Part shown: piece after piece, positions 44,273 to 54,183 of the stretch | Layout of the letters: the number at the start of each line of letters is the position of its first letter | How positions within the stretch are numbered: the first letter of the stretch is position 1 | Source: Cladopsammia gracilis | Taxonomy: Eukaryota; Cnidaria; Anthozoa; Scleractinia; Dendrophylliidae | DNA length: 64,000 bases | Direction of reading: 5' to 3' | Assembly (NCBI GenBank): GCA_022457155.1 | Contig: JAJGOT010000001.1 | Coordinates: 1,883,001-1,947,000 of the forward strand | Notes under the pieces: generated by a model | What the model was told of the DNA's origin: nothing | Seen by the model: the letters and a program-made list of their open reading frames with translations, nothing else | Database searches by the model: none | Program-made: the position numbers and the translations under genes

Positions 44273-44850
44273 ACCCTATTCAGCCTGGGCTTTTTTTTAA
44301 TGTGCCCCCCCCCCCCCCCCCCTCGTAACTTCAAGAACATTAAGGCTATGACAATGAAACCTAGAGGGTACATAGTACGTCCAAAACTGTCTCCTTTGCG
44401 GTCCGCTCACTGGAACGATGACGTCATATGACGTAGTTATTAGGTAATTAGTTATGCGGCCGCCATCTTGGATCCGCCATCTTGGATTTCTGTATTTTTT
44501 AAAACCTCTTAAAAACCGTCCAAATTCATCCAAAATTAATGAGAACCAATAAATAAACGCTAAATGACGTAAAAATATAAAAGTTATACCAATAAACATT
44601 GTTTTTCTTCATTCAAAGGTATAAATATGCAAATTTCAAAAAACATGGCTGTCCAAATCTTGTTGCCATGGAAACATCAAGTCACGTTATCAAAAAATTG
44701 TCGTATGAAATTGTTGCCAGATAAATTTTAGGAAAAGTCAAAAAGTTTGATTGCGTTTGAATACATATTAAGGAAGTTATGAATGTTGAAAGTTAGCGCG
44801 GGCACTTTGTGCCCCCCCCCCCCCCCCCCCCCCAGGCCGAATAGGGTTAA
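44273..44850. mobile_element. Element with poly-C ends and AACCCTATTC/GAATAGGGTT termini
   Basis: TTAACCCTATTCAGCCTGGGC at the left and AGGCCGAATAGGGTTAA at the right are inverted, each next to a poly-C run after GTGC. Right-end look-alikes occur at about 45225-45260 and 62715-62790. It lies in the last intron of gene B. Confidence 0.7.
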
Positions 44851-45551
44851 ATTAAATTAAATTAAAGGCATTTTAGAAATACAGCTGCCATTTCTGTTTT
44901 CTGTATTCCTGCAATGCATTTTATACTATTTACACGCAAAAATCAGAAATTCGCGCATCGGGTTGAAAACTTTAATGATTCGCGTTTAGTTTAGTTTTTC
45001 TTTTTGATGAGGGTGTATTATTACCTTTTTCCTTTTACCACAAGGTCACATTAGGTCATTTTTACGTTTACATGTAAAATTTCCAACCAGATGGTTTGTG
45101 TAAATGGTTGTCCTTTTCAAAGTGTTCGAAAAATTTACTTAATGATGTGAAAAAAGTCACGACGTTTTTTGGATATAGGTTAAAAGCTTCTGAAGTCATG
45201 AAGCGTTCAAACTTAGTGTGGGCTCTTTCTACCCCTCCTCCCCCCGTCTGAATATGGTTAAGTAAAGCAGTTTACCATATTTAGAAATAAAAGTAAATTA
45301 GTTTTTGACCTTAATTTAAATGAATGGGTGGAAACTGGATGAAGAGGTGTTTGCTTCCAAAATAGACCTATTTCGATAAATCAAAAGTTTAACTTGGCTC
45401 CGAGGCTTAAGGAAATAAACAAAAGAAACTAATCATTCATCCCTGAACCTCAATGTGATCAGTTTTCTTGTTTTATTCCCCTATTCGATCGGAGTCAACT
45501 ACGAATTTTAATATATCGAAATTGGACTATTCAGGTCACATGAACTCTTAC

Positions 45552-45746
45552 CTGCAGACTGAGCTATTGTAGCGCAAGTTATCATAAGGATTTTCTGGTT
45601 CTGTCCCGGGTTCTTTACGAAAGATGTCTTTATTGTGAATGGAAGACAAGCTGTTATTGATGTAGCCCGTTAACAAACTATTTATCTTGAGGCTAATATT
45701 TGCAAAATGTGGCAGTTTTAATTCAAGGTATGTCCTTAAGAATTTA
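45552..45746 (-). CDS. Candidate symmetric 195-nt exon 4b of gene B
   Basis: After exon 4 and a 34-bp gap, a pyrimidine tract ending CTTCCTTCCTCAG| precedes 65 open codons that end, like exon 4, S-V-C-R at TGCAG|GTAAGA. Both junctions are phase 2, so inclusion keeps the frame. The 3' part (L-T-G-Y-I-N-N-S-L-S-S-I-H) duplicates the end of exon 4. The 5' part (K-F-L-R-T-Y-L-E-L-K-L-P-H-F) is former intron, similar to gene C intron 4 at about 25598-25660. It would enlarge the TM9-TM10 loop. The short gap means it may compete with exon 4's donor, or be silent. Confidence 0.45.
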
Positions 45747-45780
45747 CTGAGGAAGGAAGTGGGGGAAAATTCTAAATTAC

Positions 45781-46201
45781 CTGCAGACTGAGGCATTGTA
45801 CGGCAAATTATCAAAAGGATTTTCTGGTTCTGTTTCGGGTTCTTTACGAAAGATGTCCTTTATGTGAATGGAAGACAAGCTGTTATTGATGTAGCCAGTT
45901 AGCGTTCCTCCACCAGGAGAATCACGGTCTGGTGCGAACTTCAATCTGTACAAAAGCTTGGGGATGAACTCTGAAGTAAACGCCAGCACAAATGCATTCA
46001 CCAAGATTGAGATTTTTGTCACCCATTTAAGGATATCATACCAGGCCCCAATATCCTTAGCGTGAGTAATATCAGGCCTCCTGAAGTGGGACACAAAATT
46101 GATGGCATCTACGCGAATGCGAACGATGGAGGTAAGAAGGGCGAACAGAGGACCAAGAGGGAATGCAGCCACGAACATGGTCGCAAAACCGTACTGTAAA
46201 A
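45781..46201 (-). CDS. Anoctamin gene B, exon 4 (TM7-TM9)
   Basis: The acceptor is CTTAACAG. 421 nt. It reads L-Q-Y-G-F-A-T-M-F, FPLGPLFALLTSIVRIRVDA, DITHAKDIGAWYDIL and VNAFVLAFTSEFIPKLLY. The E734 position is Arg (I-V-R-I-R-V-D) while D738 is retained, as in gene C. The extracellular loop ends A-S-V-C-R at TGCAG|GTAATT, phase 2. Confidence 0.95.
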
Positions 46202-46456
46202 CTGTTAAGTGAAAAAACGCATAAACGGCAATGGGTTAAAATTATGAAAATTTGGGTAACAATATATAAAAAATGAATGACTGTGTATGAGTTCCACGAC
46301 AACTGTTTACGAAGAGTACGATTGGACGTTGTAAAGGCGACTGTGGAAACTGTTGTCGCTCATTTCACGATGTTAACAAACCTAGCGATGTTAACAGCTT
46401 CTCCGTTTTCAGCAAATTACAAAGATCTCAGAAAAATTTGAATTAGTTTAACCTAC

Positions 46457-46554
46457 CAGCTTGTAGATACTCCCAAAACAGGAAATGATCTCCAAGTGGA
46501 CTTAGATCAAAATTATAGTTTGCGTGAGGGCTGTTTCGGCTCCGGATCCAATAC
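46457..46554 (-). CDS. Anoctamin gene B, exon 3 (TM6-TM7 linker)
   Basis: The acceptor is TACTTTAG. One base completes Pro, then Y-W-I-R-S-R-N-S-P-H-A-N-Y-N-F-D-L-S-P-L-G-D-H-F-L-F-W-E-Y-L-Q-A. Only 98 nt, the shortest of the four, because the basic linker is cut. Too short for most ORF scans, but both splice sites (G|GTAGGT donor) and the phase fit. E702 is kept; E705 is Gln, as in gene C. Confidence 0.92.
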
Positions 46555-46589
46555 CTAAAGTAAGAAAAATGGTAAGTCTTCACAAGCCT

Positions 46590-46866
46590 AATGGCTCACA
46601 ACCGCGGAGCTTCACCCAGTTTCTGTAGCATGAAGCGACTGGGAGCATTACTACTCCCCCTGGATGGGACCCTCCATCGCAAAGTTACCCACCAGCATTA
46701 TGTCGCCGGTATCCATTTATACCTGACCTAGTTGGATCATGGAGAGAGACAACGTAGAGCAAAGTTTCTTGTTTAATGAAACAACTCGACGGTGGAGACC
46801 AGGCTCAAACCACCGACCTTCAGGTTGAAAGTCCGACGCGCTAACCACCAGACTACCACGCCTCCA
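46590..46866 (-). mobile_element. tRNA-derived SINE in intron 2 of gene B
   Basis: On the minus strand it begins GGAGGCGTGGTAGTCTGGTGG and continues TTAGCGCGTCGGACTTTCAA, with GGTTTGAGCC as a B-box-like segment; the first 75 nt resemble a tRNA. The body contains GTAACTTTGCGATGGAGGGT and CCCATCCAGGGGGAGTAG. The 3' edge is approximate. Confidence 0.7.
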
Positions 46867-47051
46867 CAAAAACAAATAGTAAAAATAAAAAATAGGCAGG
46901 TAAAATTAAGATAAACTGATCGATATTAATTTTATAGGTAGTTTTAGTATGATATCGGTGCATGGTAAGCTTTCTTGGGATAGCTTATTCAGTTTTACTG
47001 CAAGGCAATTATTTAGTACTATAAATCTTACTTACTATAAAAGTTACTTAC

Positions 47052-48514
47052 GGAATTGCAACCTCCAAGATAATACCAATGACCTGCTGTCCTACCATGA
47101 GAATAAAGAGCTGAACGCAAAGCTCTAAGAAACAGCCCTGCTCGCTGCAGCCCTCCAGCCGATAGCTCCCAAGGACCCGCTTGTATTTGCTTGGAGTTCC
47201 AATCATATGACCGGATTTGAAAAAGGCGATGTAGAAAACTGAAGCGTACGTGTTTACAAACTGAAACAAGTACATTTTCCAGGTGAAGCTGTATTCGTAG
47301 GCGCTACGAGTCCGTGGATTCTCCCAGTCAGTCAGCCAAACTGCCAGTTTATTGTAGAATATCTTCATAACGTTGATGGCAAGAAGATTGAGAAGAGCTG
47401 CCGTCACTGAAGTTATGATTCTGGCACGCGTTTGGGTTATGATGTCAGACTGTTCACTCAGGGAAGCAAAGACTGCAACTCGGTATATAATGACGCCCAC
47501 GACAGCACCAATTACCATAGCGATCATGAAGAGAATGATGCTAATGACTCCTCCATAGCGGGTGTAAAGCTTGACCTTGTTAGTTGCTGAGAATTCTGGA
47601 CGCAAGGGTTCCTTTTCTTCTTCAAAACTATCCGTGCGCCACTCATGAGAAATTATGCCTTGGCGACGCTTCCAGAACTCCAGGAACAATGTCCCCCAGA
47701 TTGATGCAAAAACGGCTAAGAGAACTGTTCCGTCGTTGTCAAACAAGTGTGTGGCGTATGCATAGAGGCACGTACTAGTAGAGGCAAGGTCCCAGTAGCT
47801 GCACTTTACGTCGCACATTGGACACATGTACCATTTCCCCTTGTTATTGTCATCACAGACATCGGTTACTGGAATATGACTATCAGCTGAATATATTCCA
47901 TAGAGGAACACAAGGAAGCCACAAACGGCTAGTGGTAGTAACATGGCCGTGTAATATCCAACCCAAGCAAAGTACAAAGCGATTCCACTTCCAAAGTAAT
48001 CTTTGATTGCTTCATAGGGCTGAAATTTAAAACTTCGTCCAAACCTTGCCCAGTCACGCTTTAAACGCCGTTGGTCAATGGCATTGGAAGGCTCTTTCTC
48101 AGGTTCATCTGGATCAACAGATTCATCGTGAAGGGGATATCCTGCCACGTAGGCGCCATCGTAAATCATCTTTCTCAGCCCAACGTCAAGAGATCCCTCT
48201 CCAAAGTAAGTGTTGTAGCAAATCTGCTGAACGATGTAGATTCGACAGACTTTGTCGAAAAATGTATCCTTGTTTTCATGGTTGATGAACTTATTAAAGC
48301 TGTCTTGCCTGAAGTTTGCCACGAAGTAGTCTTTGTTGTGGTCCTGGATCTCAAGAGGGTTGATTCGTTTTAAAAAGTTTATTATTGTTGAATCGTTAGA
48401 GCCCTCGTCGCTCACCTTTTTGAATGGAACTTTGACATGCATTTCTTCAGCGTGTTTAGCAAGTACTTCCCATGGAGCACGAAGAAGAACAAAATGTCGA
48501 GTGATGTTTGGCTC
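47052..48514 (-). CDS. Anoctamin gene B, giant exon 2 (dimerisation domain to TM6)
   Basis: Main exon of gene B. The acceptor TTTCCTTCCAG is followed by E-P-N-I-T-R-H-F-V-L-L-R-A-P-W-E-V-L, continuing the cytosolic dimerisation domain. Then come DYFGSGIALYFAWVGYYTAM (TM1, about residue 260), the loop MCPMCDVKCSYWDLAS, LFLEFWKRRQGIISHEW, VWLTDWENPRTRSAYEYSF, F-Y-I-A-F-F-K-S-G and CFLELCVQLFILMVGQQVIG (TM6). E654 is present (L-E-V-A-I-P) but the N650 position is Gly. 1,463 nt, ends ATTCC|GTAAGT, phase 2. Channel versus scramblase activity cannot be read from sequence; with Q705 and R734 its Ca2+ dependence is doubtful. Confidence 0.95.
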
Positions 48515-49339
48515 CTGGAAGGAAAATATTTCATATAAGAAATCGCAAGCCGTTTAATTTCTTTTATAAATAGGTATTCTACACAAATTTAAATCAGTTT
48601 TATTAGACACAGTCGCAAAAAAATGAGTAAAAGGTGGGAATTTCCTTGGATCATTCAACAATTCTCTTACCAAAGACTGAATTGAAATTCGTGTAGAGAT
48701 TTTCAGGGGACAGAAAAGACCCTTTAAAGCTAGCTAAAAGGAATTCTGAAGAGCTTGTCACCCAGCAAAGAACGTTCCAGTTTACATTGAACTTCGTTTC
48801 TCTCTGTTTGTGCTGTTTTCTTATTTCAATTAATAAAAATTGAAACCACTCACTACAACCGACCTTGACTCCTTGAACTCAAGAACTTTGAAAAATTAGC
48901 GATAAAATTTTGAATCTTAGTTGACCGCGCGGAAACCAAACAAACGGAGGTCTGGGGCGAGTGACAGACAAAAAAAAACACCGTTCCATTTTAACGGAAC
49001 GCTTAAAAACTTTCCAAGTAGCCGAGACAAAAAAAAATCGCAAAAAAAAAACCGACACACAGAAGTCGATATAAGTAGGGCAATAATTAAAAGTAAAAAG
49101 AAAAAATTGATAATTTATTTAATTTACTTAATTTTCGCATTCAATCAACTTTCCATTGTAATAGTAGCGTTGGTTTCATTTCCAAAAGTTTAAGGACCTT
49201 TTCCAAGATATTACAGAAATAGCAATATTGCTTAAATTGCATAATTCCGCATGAGGTTTGGAGTTGTCTTTGGGGGGGAGATTGTAGATGAGATGTCGAG
49301 ATTAATGTTCACTAATGCTTATCGTTGAGCCATGCATGT
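48515..49339. other. Intron 1 of gene B, exon 2-proximal part
   Basis: No recognisable exon or repeat. Several poly-A runs around 48970-49110. Confidence 0.45.
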
Positions 49340-49560
49340 TAAGGTTTCTTGAAAGAACATAAGGCCAACGGAACACTCCAGAAATGCATGTTACAAGCAA
49401 TCAGGAGATTTACAGAATATAAGTAAATAACCAGAGACTTAAATGACATCCTTGCCTTACTCCCATTAACACCTGAAAAAATGTTAGTCGTGTATCCACC
49501 GTTTACGGTTCCACTTTTAACGTCATTATTGAGTACCGTTGTTGAGGCCAAAATTAAGGA
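49340..49560 (-). pseudogene. Degenerate LINE reverse transcriptase fragment
   Basis: On the minus strand one frame reads V-L-N-N-D-V-K-S-G-T-V-N-G-G-Y-T-T-N-I-F-S; after a shift another reads G-V-R-Q-G-C-H-L-S, matching the G-V-R-Q-G-C-P-L-S-P motif of non-LTR reverse transcriptases in the expected spacing. The fragment is short and broken. Family open. Confidence 0.5.
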
Positions 49561-49794
49561 AAGTGTGGTGAAAAAAGACCATTAATTCTAATGTGAGTAA
49601 TGAGGGTAGGAGTTCCGAGGACGTTTTTCAGCTGAGTGAACGCGGCCATATCTCACAGTGACCAGTATCTGACTTCCTTTTACAAAGCCTCTTGATATGA
49701 GTGAATTAATTTGGGTAACTTTGCATGGCTCTATTATTCATGCACATAGTAACACTAGCCACTTGTAATAAGGCGATATTTAAGCAATGTTATC

Positions 49795-49946
49795 GGCCGC
49801 TTGTTGGGGCAGTACGCAGCTCTTACAAGGCCTTCTCTGATTTGCTGAGAAAACAATAGAACAAACAACACAACAATGGATCCTAGCCCTAAAATCAATA
49901 GAGTGTGAGAGTTGCGTGATACCCATGCAGGTCCAATGAAATTAAA
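49795..49946. repeat. Dispersed repeat (partner at 21127-21330)
   Basis: Shares GCAGCTCTTACAAGG, GCTGAGAAAACAATA, AACAAACAACACAACAATGG and GCAGGTCCAATGAAAT-type phrases with 21127-21330. Confidence 0.7.
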
Positions 49947-50257
49947 GGGTTGTTAAAACTGCGCCAGTTACTTGAAACAATGAGATTGTTTCCCCTTTTC
50001 GCTGAATATTGAATTCCTCTCCTTTGACATAGACATTTTTCCTTTTCAAAACCGATTAAAGCTTCGTTGAAACAGTTAAGAAGGTTAAAAAAGTGATATC
50101 AGCGCTATAACCTCGATCGAGGAACTAATACATTCAAATGCATACCGGAAACGAGAAAGCTTTATATATCATTCGGGCTGACAATGTGCGTCAAAGACAA
50201 GGGAAAATGGCCATTAAAGTTAACTCTGCACAAAAAGTAAATTTGGACGACTAATAC

Positions 50258-50317
50258 CTCTGGCATCTTTCTGCAGCATGTCTTTTGAACTTTTTTCCTG
50301 ATTGCCCTCTTTACATC
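50258..50317 (-). CDS. Candidate 60-nt cassette exon of gene B
   Basis: Bounded by ATTGCTTTCTAG| and GAG|GTATTAG. It is open over 20 codons, phase 0 on both sides, and begins D-V-K-R-A-I-R-K-K-V, parallel to D-I-K-R-E-I-R-R-Q-I in the gene C cassette at 33318-33401. The remainder is basic with a C-C pair. It would lie between exon 1 and exon 2 in the cytosolic N-terminus. Confidence 0.6.
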
Positions 50318-50400
50318 CTAGAAAGCAATAATTGAGAAAAAAAATATCACTTACTAAAAAGTGCGAGTTTTAAGTCAAATGATTTTCTTAAATAACGACA

Positions 50401-50514
50401 ACCTCGTTCCCAGGGTCTCTCTTCCCAACCCCTCCCCCCTCCCCCCCCCCCCCCCCCCCCCTTTTTTTTTTGGCTGGAGACGGGAAGAAGAGAGACCCTG
50501 GGAACGAGGTTGAA
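50401..50514. mobile_element. Hairpin MITE around poly-C/poly-T
   Basis: CAACCTCGTTCCCAGGGTCT at the left is mirrored by AGACCCTGGGAACGAGGTTG at the right; the arms extend to CTCTTCCC/GGGAAGAAGAG. Poly-C and poly-T runs form the centre, where assembly may be unreliable. Confidence 0.9.
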
Positions 50515-50974
50515 ATAACTGTCACAACACTGCTCTTTTGTTGCATTGTGGAACCCGGAAAACCAAGGACAACTATACAATATTCTAACTAAAATGGCAT
50601 GTATACCGTTTGTAACATGTATTATAGAATCGATACATTTTTCAAGGGAGGTAAGGAAACAACTTCCAAAACAAATACAGTCCTTCACTAAAGTCTTCTT
50701 TTATTGCTGGTAGAATTATTCTATATTCGTTTGAAAGTGTAGTAAACACGTTAATTTTTTTTTAGTTAAAACTACCAGGCAAACTCTCACTTGAAATCCT
50801 GAAAATGGTTCATCAACTAACTTCGATCGGATGTCTACTCTCAAAACATTCCAGCCGTTTAGCATAGAAAAGATGTAAATAAACATGGAAATTTTCATGA
50901 ACTGAACTAAATATATTCTGGTTTTTGACGTCAGAGTGACTTAATAAAGATCAAACGAAAACGTATGAACATAC

Positions 50975-51223
50975 CTGGTGACGTGTGGCGTTCAACGGGT
51001 CGGGGTATTCTAGTTTCAACCCAGCCTCTTGGAGATTCTTTTCAAATTCCTCTCTCTTCTTTTGGAGATCTTCTGCCTTGTTCTTGATTGCTGCATCTTT
51101 ATCTTCTTCCTCCTGGCATCGCTCATACACTAGAACGTAGTCGATGTCCGTAAGATCCTTCGTAAGCAGTGGTTTAGACTTATCAAATTCTGCGCGATTA
51201 TGAAGTGATAGCTTTTCAGCCAT
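50975..51223 (-). CDS. Anoctamin gene B, exon 1
   Basis: ATG at 51223 opens 83 codons ending T-R-H-Q at CAG|GTATGT, phase 0. After a short N-terminus (M-A-E-K-L-S-L-H-N) it has T-D-I-D-Y-V-L-V-Y-E-R-C-Q-E-E-E-D and a charged helix ending G-L-K-L-E-Y-P-D-P, the opening of the anoctamin dimerisation domain. The N-terminal extension is about 20 residues shorter than in C and lacks the E-P-S-F-N segment. A decayed paralogue of this exon and its 5' flank lies at about 53940-54085. Confidence 0.92.
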
Positions 51224-51296
51224 ATTTATCTTTACAACGTTTTTCTCAAAATGACTACTTGTTAGTTCTTCAACAAGGAGTCTTCGGTTTTAATAG

Positions 51297-51315
51297 GTAG
51301 AGAACAGGATGTTTT
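51297..51315. promoter_or_regulatory. Conserved GTAGAGAACAGGATGTTTT upstream of gene B
   Basis: About 75 bp upstream of the ATG. Nearly identical at 54162-54180 upstream of the decayed exon, with the core also upstream of gene C (36331-36340). Candidate promoter element by conservation only. Confidence 0.4.
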
Positions 51316-51636
51316 AAAAGTCAATTGACGTATACACATGCAGCATACCGTATGGTAAGAGTGACAGGAAACCACAAATATTTTCCAATTGCATATGCAT
51401 CTTATTACGGTTAATTGTGCGTATAGGAATGTTAAAAGAGCCGATAAACAAGGACCGAAAGGGTGGTATCAATGAACTGCTTACAATTTTGTAATACTTG
51501 TAAAGTTTCGATCTACCATGGCCAACTGTAGTCAGAACTGAATACGACCAATGATCACAAGATGGAAAGAGTGAGCCGGTTAAATCAAATTAAATTGCAT
51601 CAAGGCGCAGCTTATTTAAGTATGTTTATTTTGAAC

Positions 51637-52071
51637 CCGGGGGGGGGGGGGGGGGTACTCAACAACGTTTTGTACGGGGATGCTCCGCCCCGAGGTCCAA
51701 ACCCTTACCCTTTCATATACCGTCTTTGACAGAAAAGGTACCCTTTCATATACCTTTCATTGAAAATGGTACCCCTTTCATATACCTTTCAATGAAAATG
51801 ATACCCCTTTCATATAGCCTTTACTTGTGTCTGTTTGATATATTTTGAAAGGCCCTTTTTATAAGACTTAAATGGCAGTTTTCCCTACCTTTTTTACGCC
51901 TCAACGGCGTGTTTTCGGTTCCCTTTCCTATTCTTCGTGAAATCCCTACCCTTTCATATACTTCAACTCGTGAAATCACGACCCTTTCATATACCTCCAG
52001 CCTCAAAAAGGTACCCCTTTCGGGCGGAGCATCCCCGTATAGCCCATTATAGGGAGTACCCCCCCCCCGGG
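51637..52071. mobile_element. Poly-G/poly-C ended element with 8-bp target duplication
   Basis: CCGGGGGG...GTACTC at the left and GAGTACCCCCC..CCGG at the right, with a second inverted pair GGGGATGCTCCGCCC/GGGCGGAGCATCCCC. Flanked by TTTTGAAC (51629-51636 and 52072-52079). The paralogous flank at about 55226-55240 has a single TTTTAAAC and no insertion. The interior repeats ACCCTTTCATATACC. An 8-bp duplication suggests a hAT-type mechanism. Confidence 0.85.
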
Positions 52072-52321
52072 TTTTGAACTGTGTGCCAGATAGAATAACA
52101 TTAGAAGAAAGCTGTTTCAACCCTGGGAACGTGTTCGCATTGCTTTATCACGGATTCTTTCCAGATCTTTTCGGGCTGTATTTTCGTTAAGGTTTCGATT
52201 CCTATATGAAAAGCAAAGATTCCAACAGGATGTATTTAAAATAGTCACTCACAATGGGACCATAGAACCGTAAAACACGAAATAGTTGTCATTAAAATAA
52301 TAACCATTTATTTCCTATTTG

Positions 52322-52490
52322 AATAGACCTTTTTACCAATACGGCAGCCATATTGATATTTCCCCATGGGCCTCCCATTATGACCATTTAAATTAGTATA
52401 TTCCTTTGTTAACAATTAATTTCAATGGTCATTATGCTGTGCCCAGAGGGCAAAATCAATATAGCTGCCATATCGGTAAAAAGGTCTATT
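52322..52490. mobile_element. Hairpin MITE, TACGGCAGCCATATTGAT arms (copy 1)
   Basis: AATAGACCTTTTTACC at the left mirrored by GGTAAAAAGGTCTATT at the right, with inner arms ACGGCAGCCATATTGAT. The orthologous position in the duplicated flank holds a copy at 55460-55589, so it predates the duplication. Confidence 0.85.
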
Positions 52491-52639
52491 CAGTCCATTA
52501 ATGCCTAAACAATAGCATTTGCAAAAGGAACTTAAAAGTTCCTTTTGCAAATGCTATCCAAAATCTTGCTCCGTCCACGTGTACCCCCTTCCAATTATAC
52601 TTAAGCAATGAAAGGTCACGGTTTTGGTGAGTAAAAGAA

Positions 52640-53700
52640 TGGCCAAAGATTTAGCGGATGCAAATACTTCCCAGTGAGCCGTTAACTACGTTAATGACGT
52701 CAGATGTCAATAGCCATCAGCTGTTCAATAGTTCATTTCGTTCTGACGAAGGGCTAGCGCTCGAAACGTCAGCTTTTTAATTTTTTTTTTTTTTACGGTG
52801 ACCAATTTTCCGTATCAATTCAGTTGATTAAACCGAATTTTCAGTGTTTCACTCCCGCACCAACGCAGCACCACAGTTTCGTTAGATACTAACCCCTCTA
52901 TATTCATTCATCAATATACAGTTCAGTTCGGTTTATGGCTTAGCAGGTGCAATGCTCCATCACGTCGTGTGGAATGAAGATTTTATTAGGACGGCTCGGG
53001 ATGATTCCGGGCTAAGTAAGTAAATGAATGACTTAACGCGTTGGTTTATATGGTTGAAATATTAGGTGCTTTCGTGGAGCAGATTAGAAACTATGTAAAC
53101 TGTTTAATCGGGTATGCGATCATTGGTCTGCAAGCAAATTGATTTAATTGTACTTATATTTTTTTTTTCCGAAACCTGACTGAATTGGGTGTTTTAACAC
53201 CTTGTTGGCGGTTCTTGGGCAGCGAGAAAGAACCCTAAATTATAACAAACTTTGAATGCCGTAGACATGAAACATATCTTATACAAGCTAGCGCTAGCGG
53301 ATGCAAATACTTGACAATCAACTATAGAACCGCGTCGGAAGCTGTTATGTCACAGTTAAAGTATTCATGTAAGATGTATGTATTCATCTGTTCAGCTCCA
53401 TGGAGCTGGTTGACAAAAACAAGCAAATCAATGGCAATACGTTTTTCTCTAACACAAATAAGTGTTTCCACTGCTTTTTGAGTTGAATTCACCCTAACAG
53501 CTTGTAGATTGAACGACAATTTTTGCTTTACTGAATTGTGAAAACAGAGAGAGCGGATAAACAAACTACCAGTGAGCCGTAGAACCGTGATGAAGACGTA
53601 ACAGTTTTAATTTTCTTTAAACATAATGTATAGCTCATTTGTTATCGCCATTGTCGTCGCTTATTTCTACAGATCAGTATAACTCACAGAATACAAAATG
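52640..53700. repeat. Partial copy of the 36745-38490 block
   Basis: Contains AGCGGATGCAAATACTT twice, TGAATTGGGTGTTTTAACACC, AGAACCGCGTCGGAAG, GAGAGCGGATAAACAAACTA and GAGCCGTAGAACCGTGATGA in the order seen upstream of gene C. Confidence 0.75.
52743..52774 (+). ncRNA. Hammerhead-like motif of Penelope-type repeats (tentative)
   Basis: CTGACGA (fits CUGANGA), a possible 4-bp stem GGGC/GCTC with a TAGC loop, then CGAAAC and GTCAGC, followed by poly-T. Both hammerhead core boxes are present, but a stray A sits between core and stem, and an outer CTGACG/CGTCAG stem is an alternative fold. Activity is unproven. Confidence 0.25.
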
Positions 53701-53939
53701 TAGAAGTATCTAGTACACGCAATGACATTACAGCGCGTGTACCAATCACACGCGACCCACTGCACTTCATTCAAAAAAAGTGGAGAAAGTTGAGTTTGGT
53801 GGACGTCAATCAAAGAAAAGAAGCCATTAATTTATTTTGAATTTGACACGAAGTCAAGGCCACATAGCCAAAAGATTGATAGTTTTACCTGCTAAGAGAA
53901 GGTAAAACGTTATTAAACATGATTTGAAAGCCAGTTAAC

Positions 53940-54085
53940 TTAAAGAAAAGGTTTGGTTTTCAAGATTCTTTTCAAGTTTTTCTCTCGTCTTCTCGAGTTG
54001 TTCTGTTTTCTCCTCAGTCGGCCGATCGCGAATTAGCCGCTTATGAAGGTCATGAAGAGATGGCTAGCTCTTTCATATTTATCTT
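53940..54085 (-). pseudogene. Decayed copy of an anoctamin first exon
   Basis: On the minus strand GTTGTAAAGATAAATATG, the exact pre-start and start context of gene B exon 1, is followed by a frame that hits TGA after eight codons. Further on, CAACTCGAGAAGACGAGAGA and AAACTTGAAAAGAATCTTGA still match the E-x-L-x-K-x-R-E-x-F-E-K-N-L helix. The central D-Y-V-L-V-Y segment is deleted. No giant exon follows downstream, so this is the stump of a partial duplication of gene B's first exon and promoter. Confidence 0.75.
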
Positions 54086-54183
54086 TACAACGCCAGTGTT
54101 AGAAGATTCAATGAGTTCGTTTTCCTCAACTGATGAGACAAAGGAGACCAAAATTAAAACTGGTAGAGAACAGGATGTTTTAA

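Noticed and set aside
45548..45814. The full 88-codon ORF over gene B exon 4b as one coding unit
   Set aside because: Its start codon region is exon 4 read in another frame. Only the part after the acceptor at 45746 is plausible as an exon.
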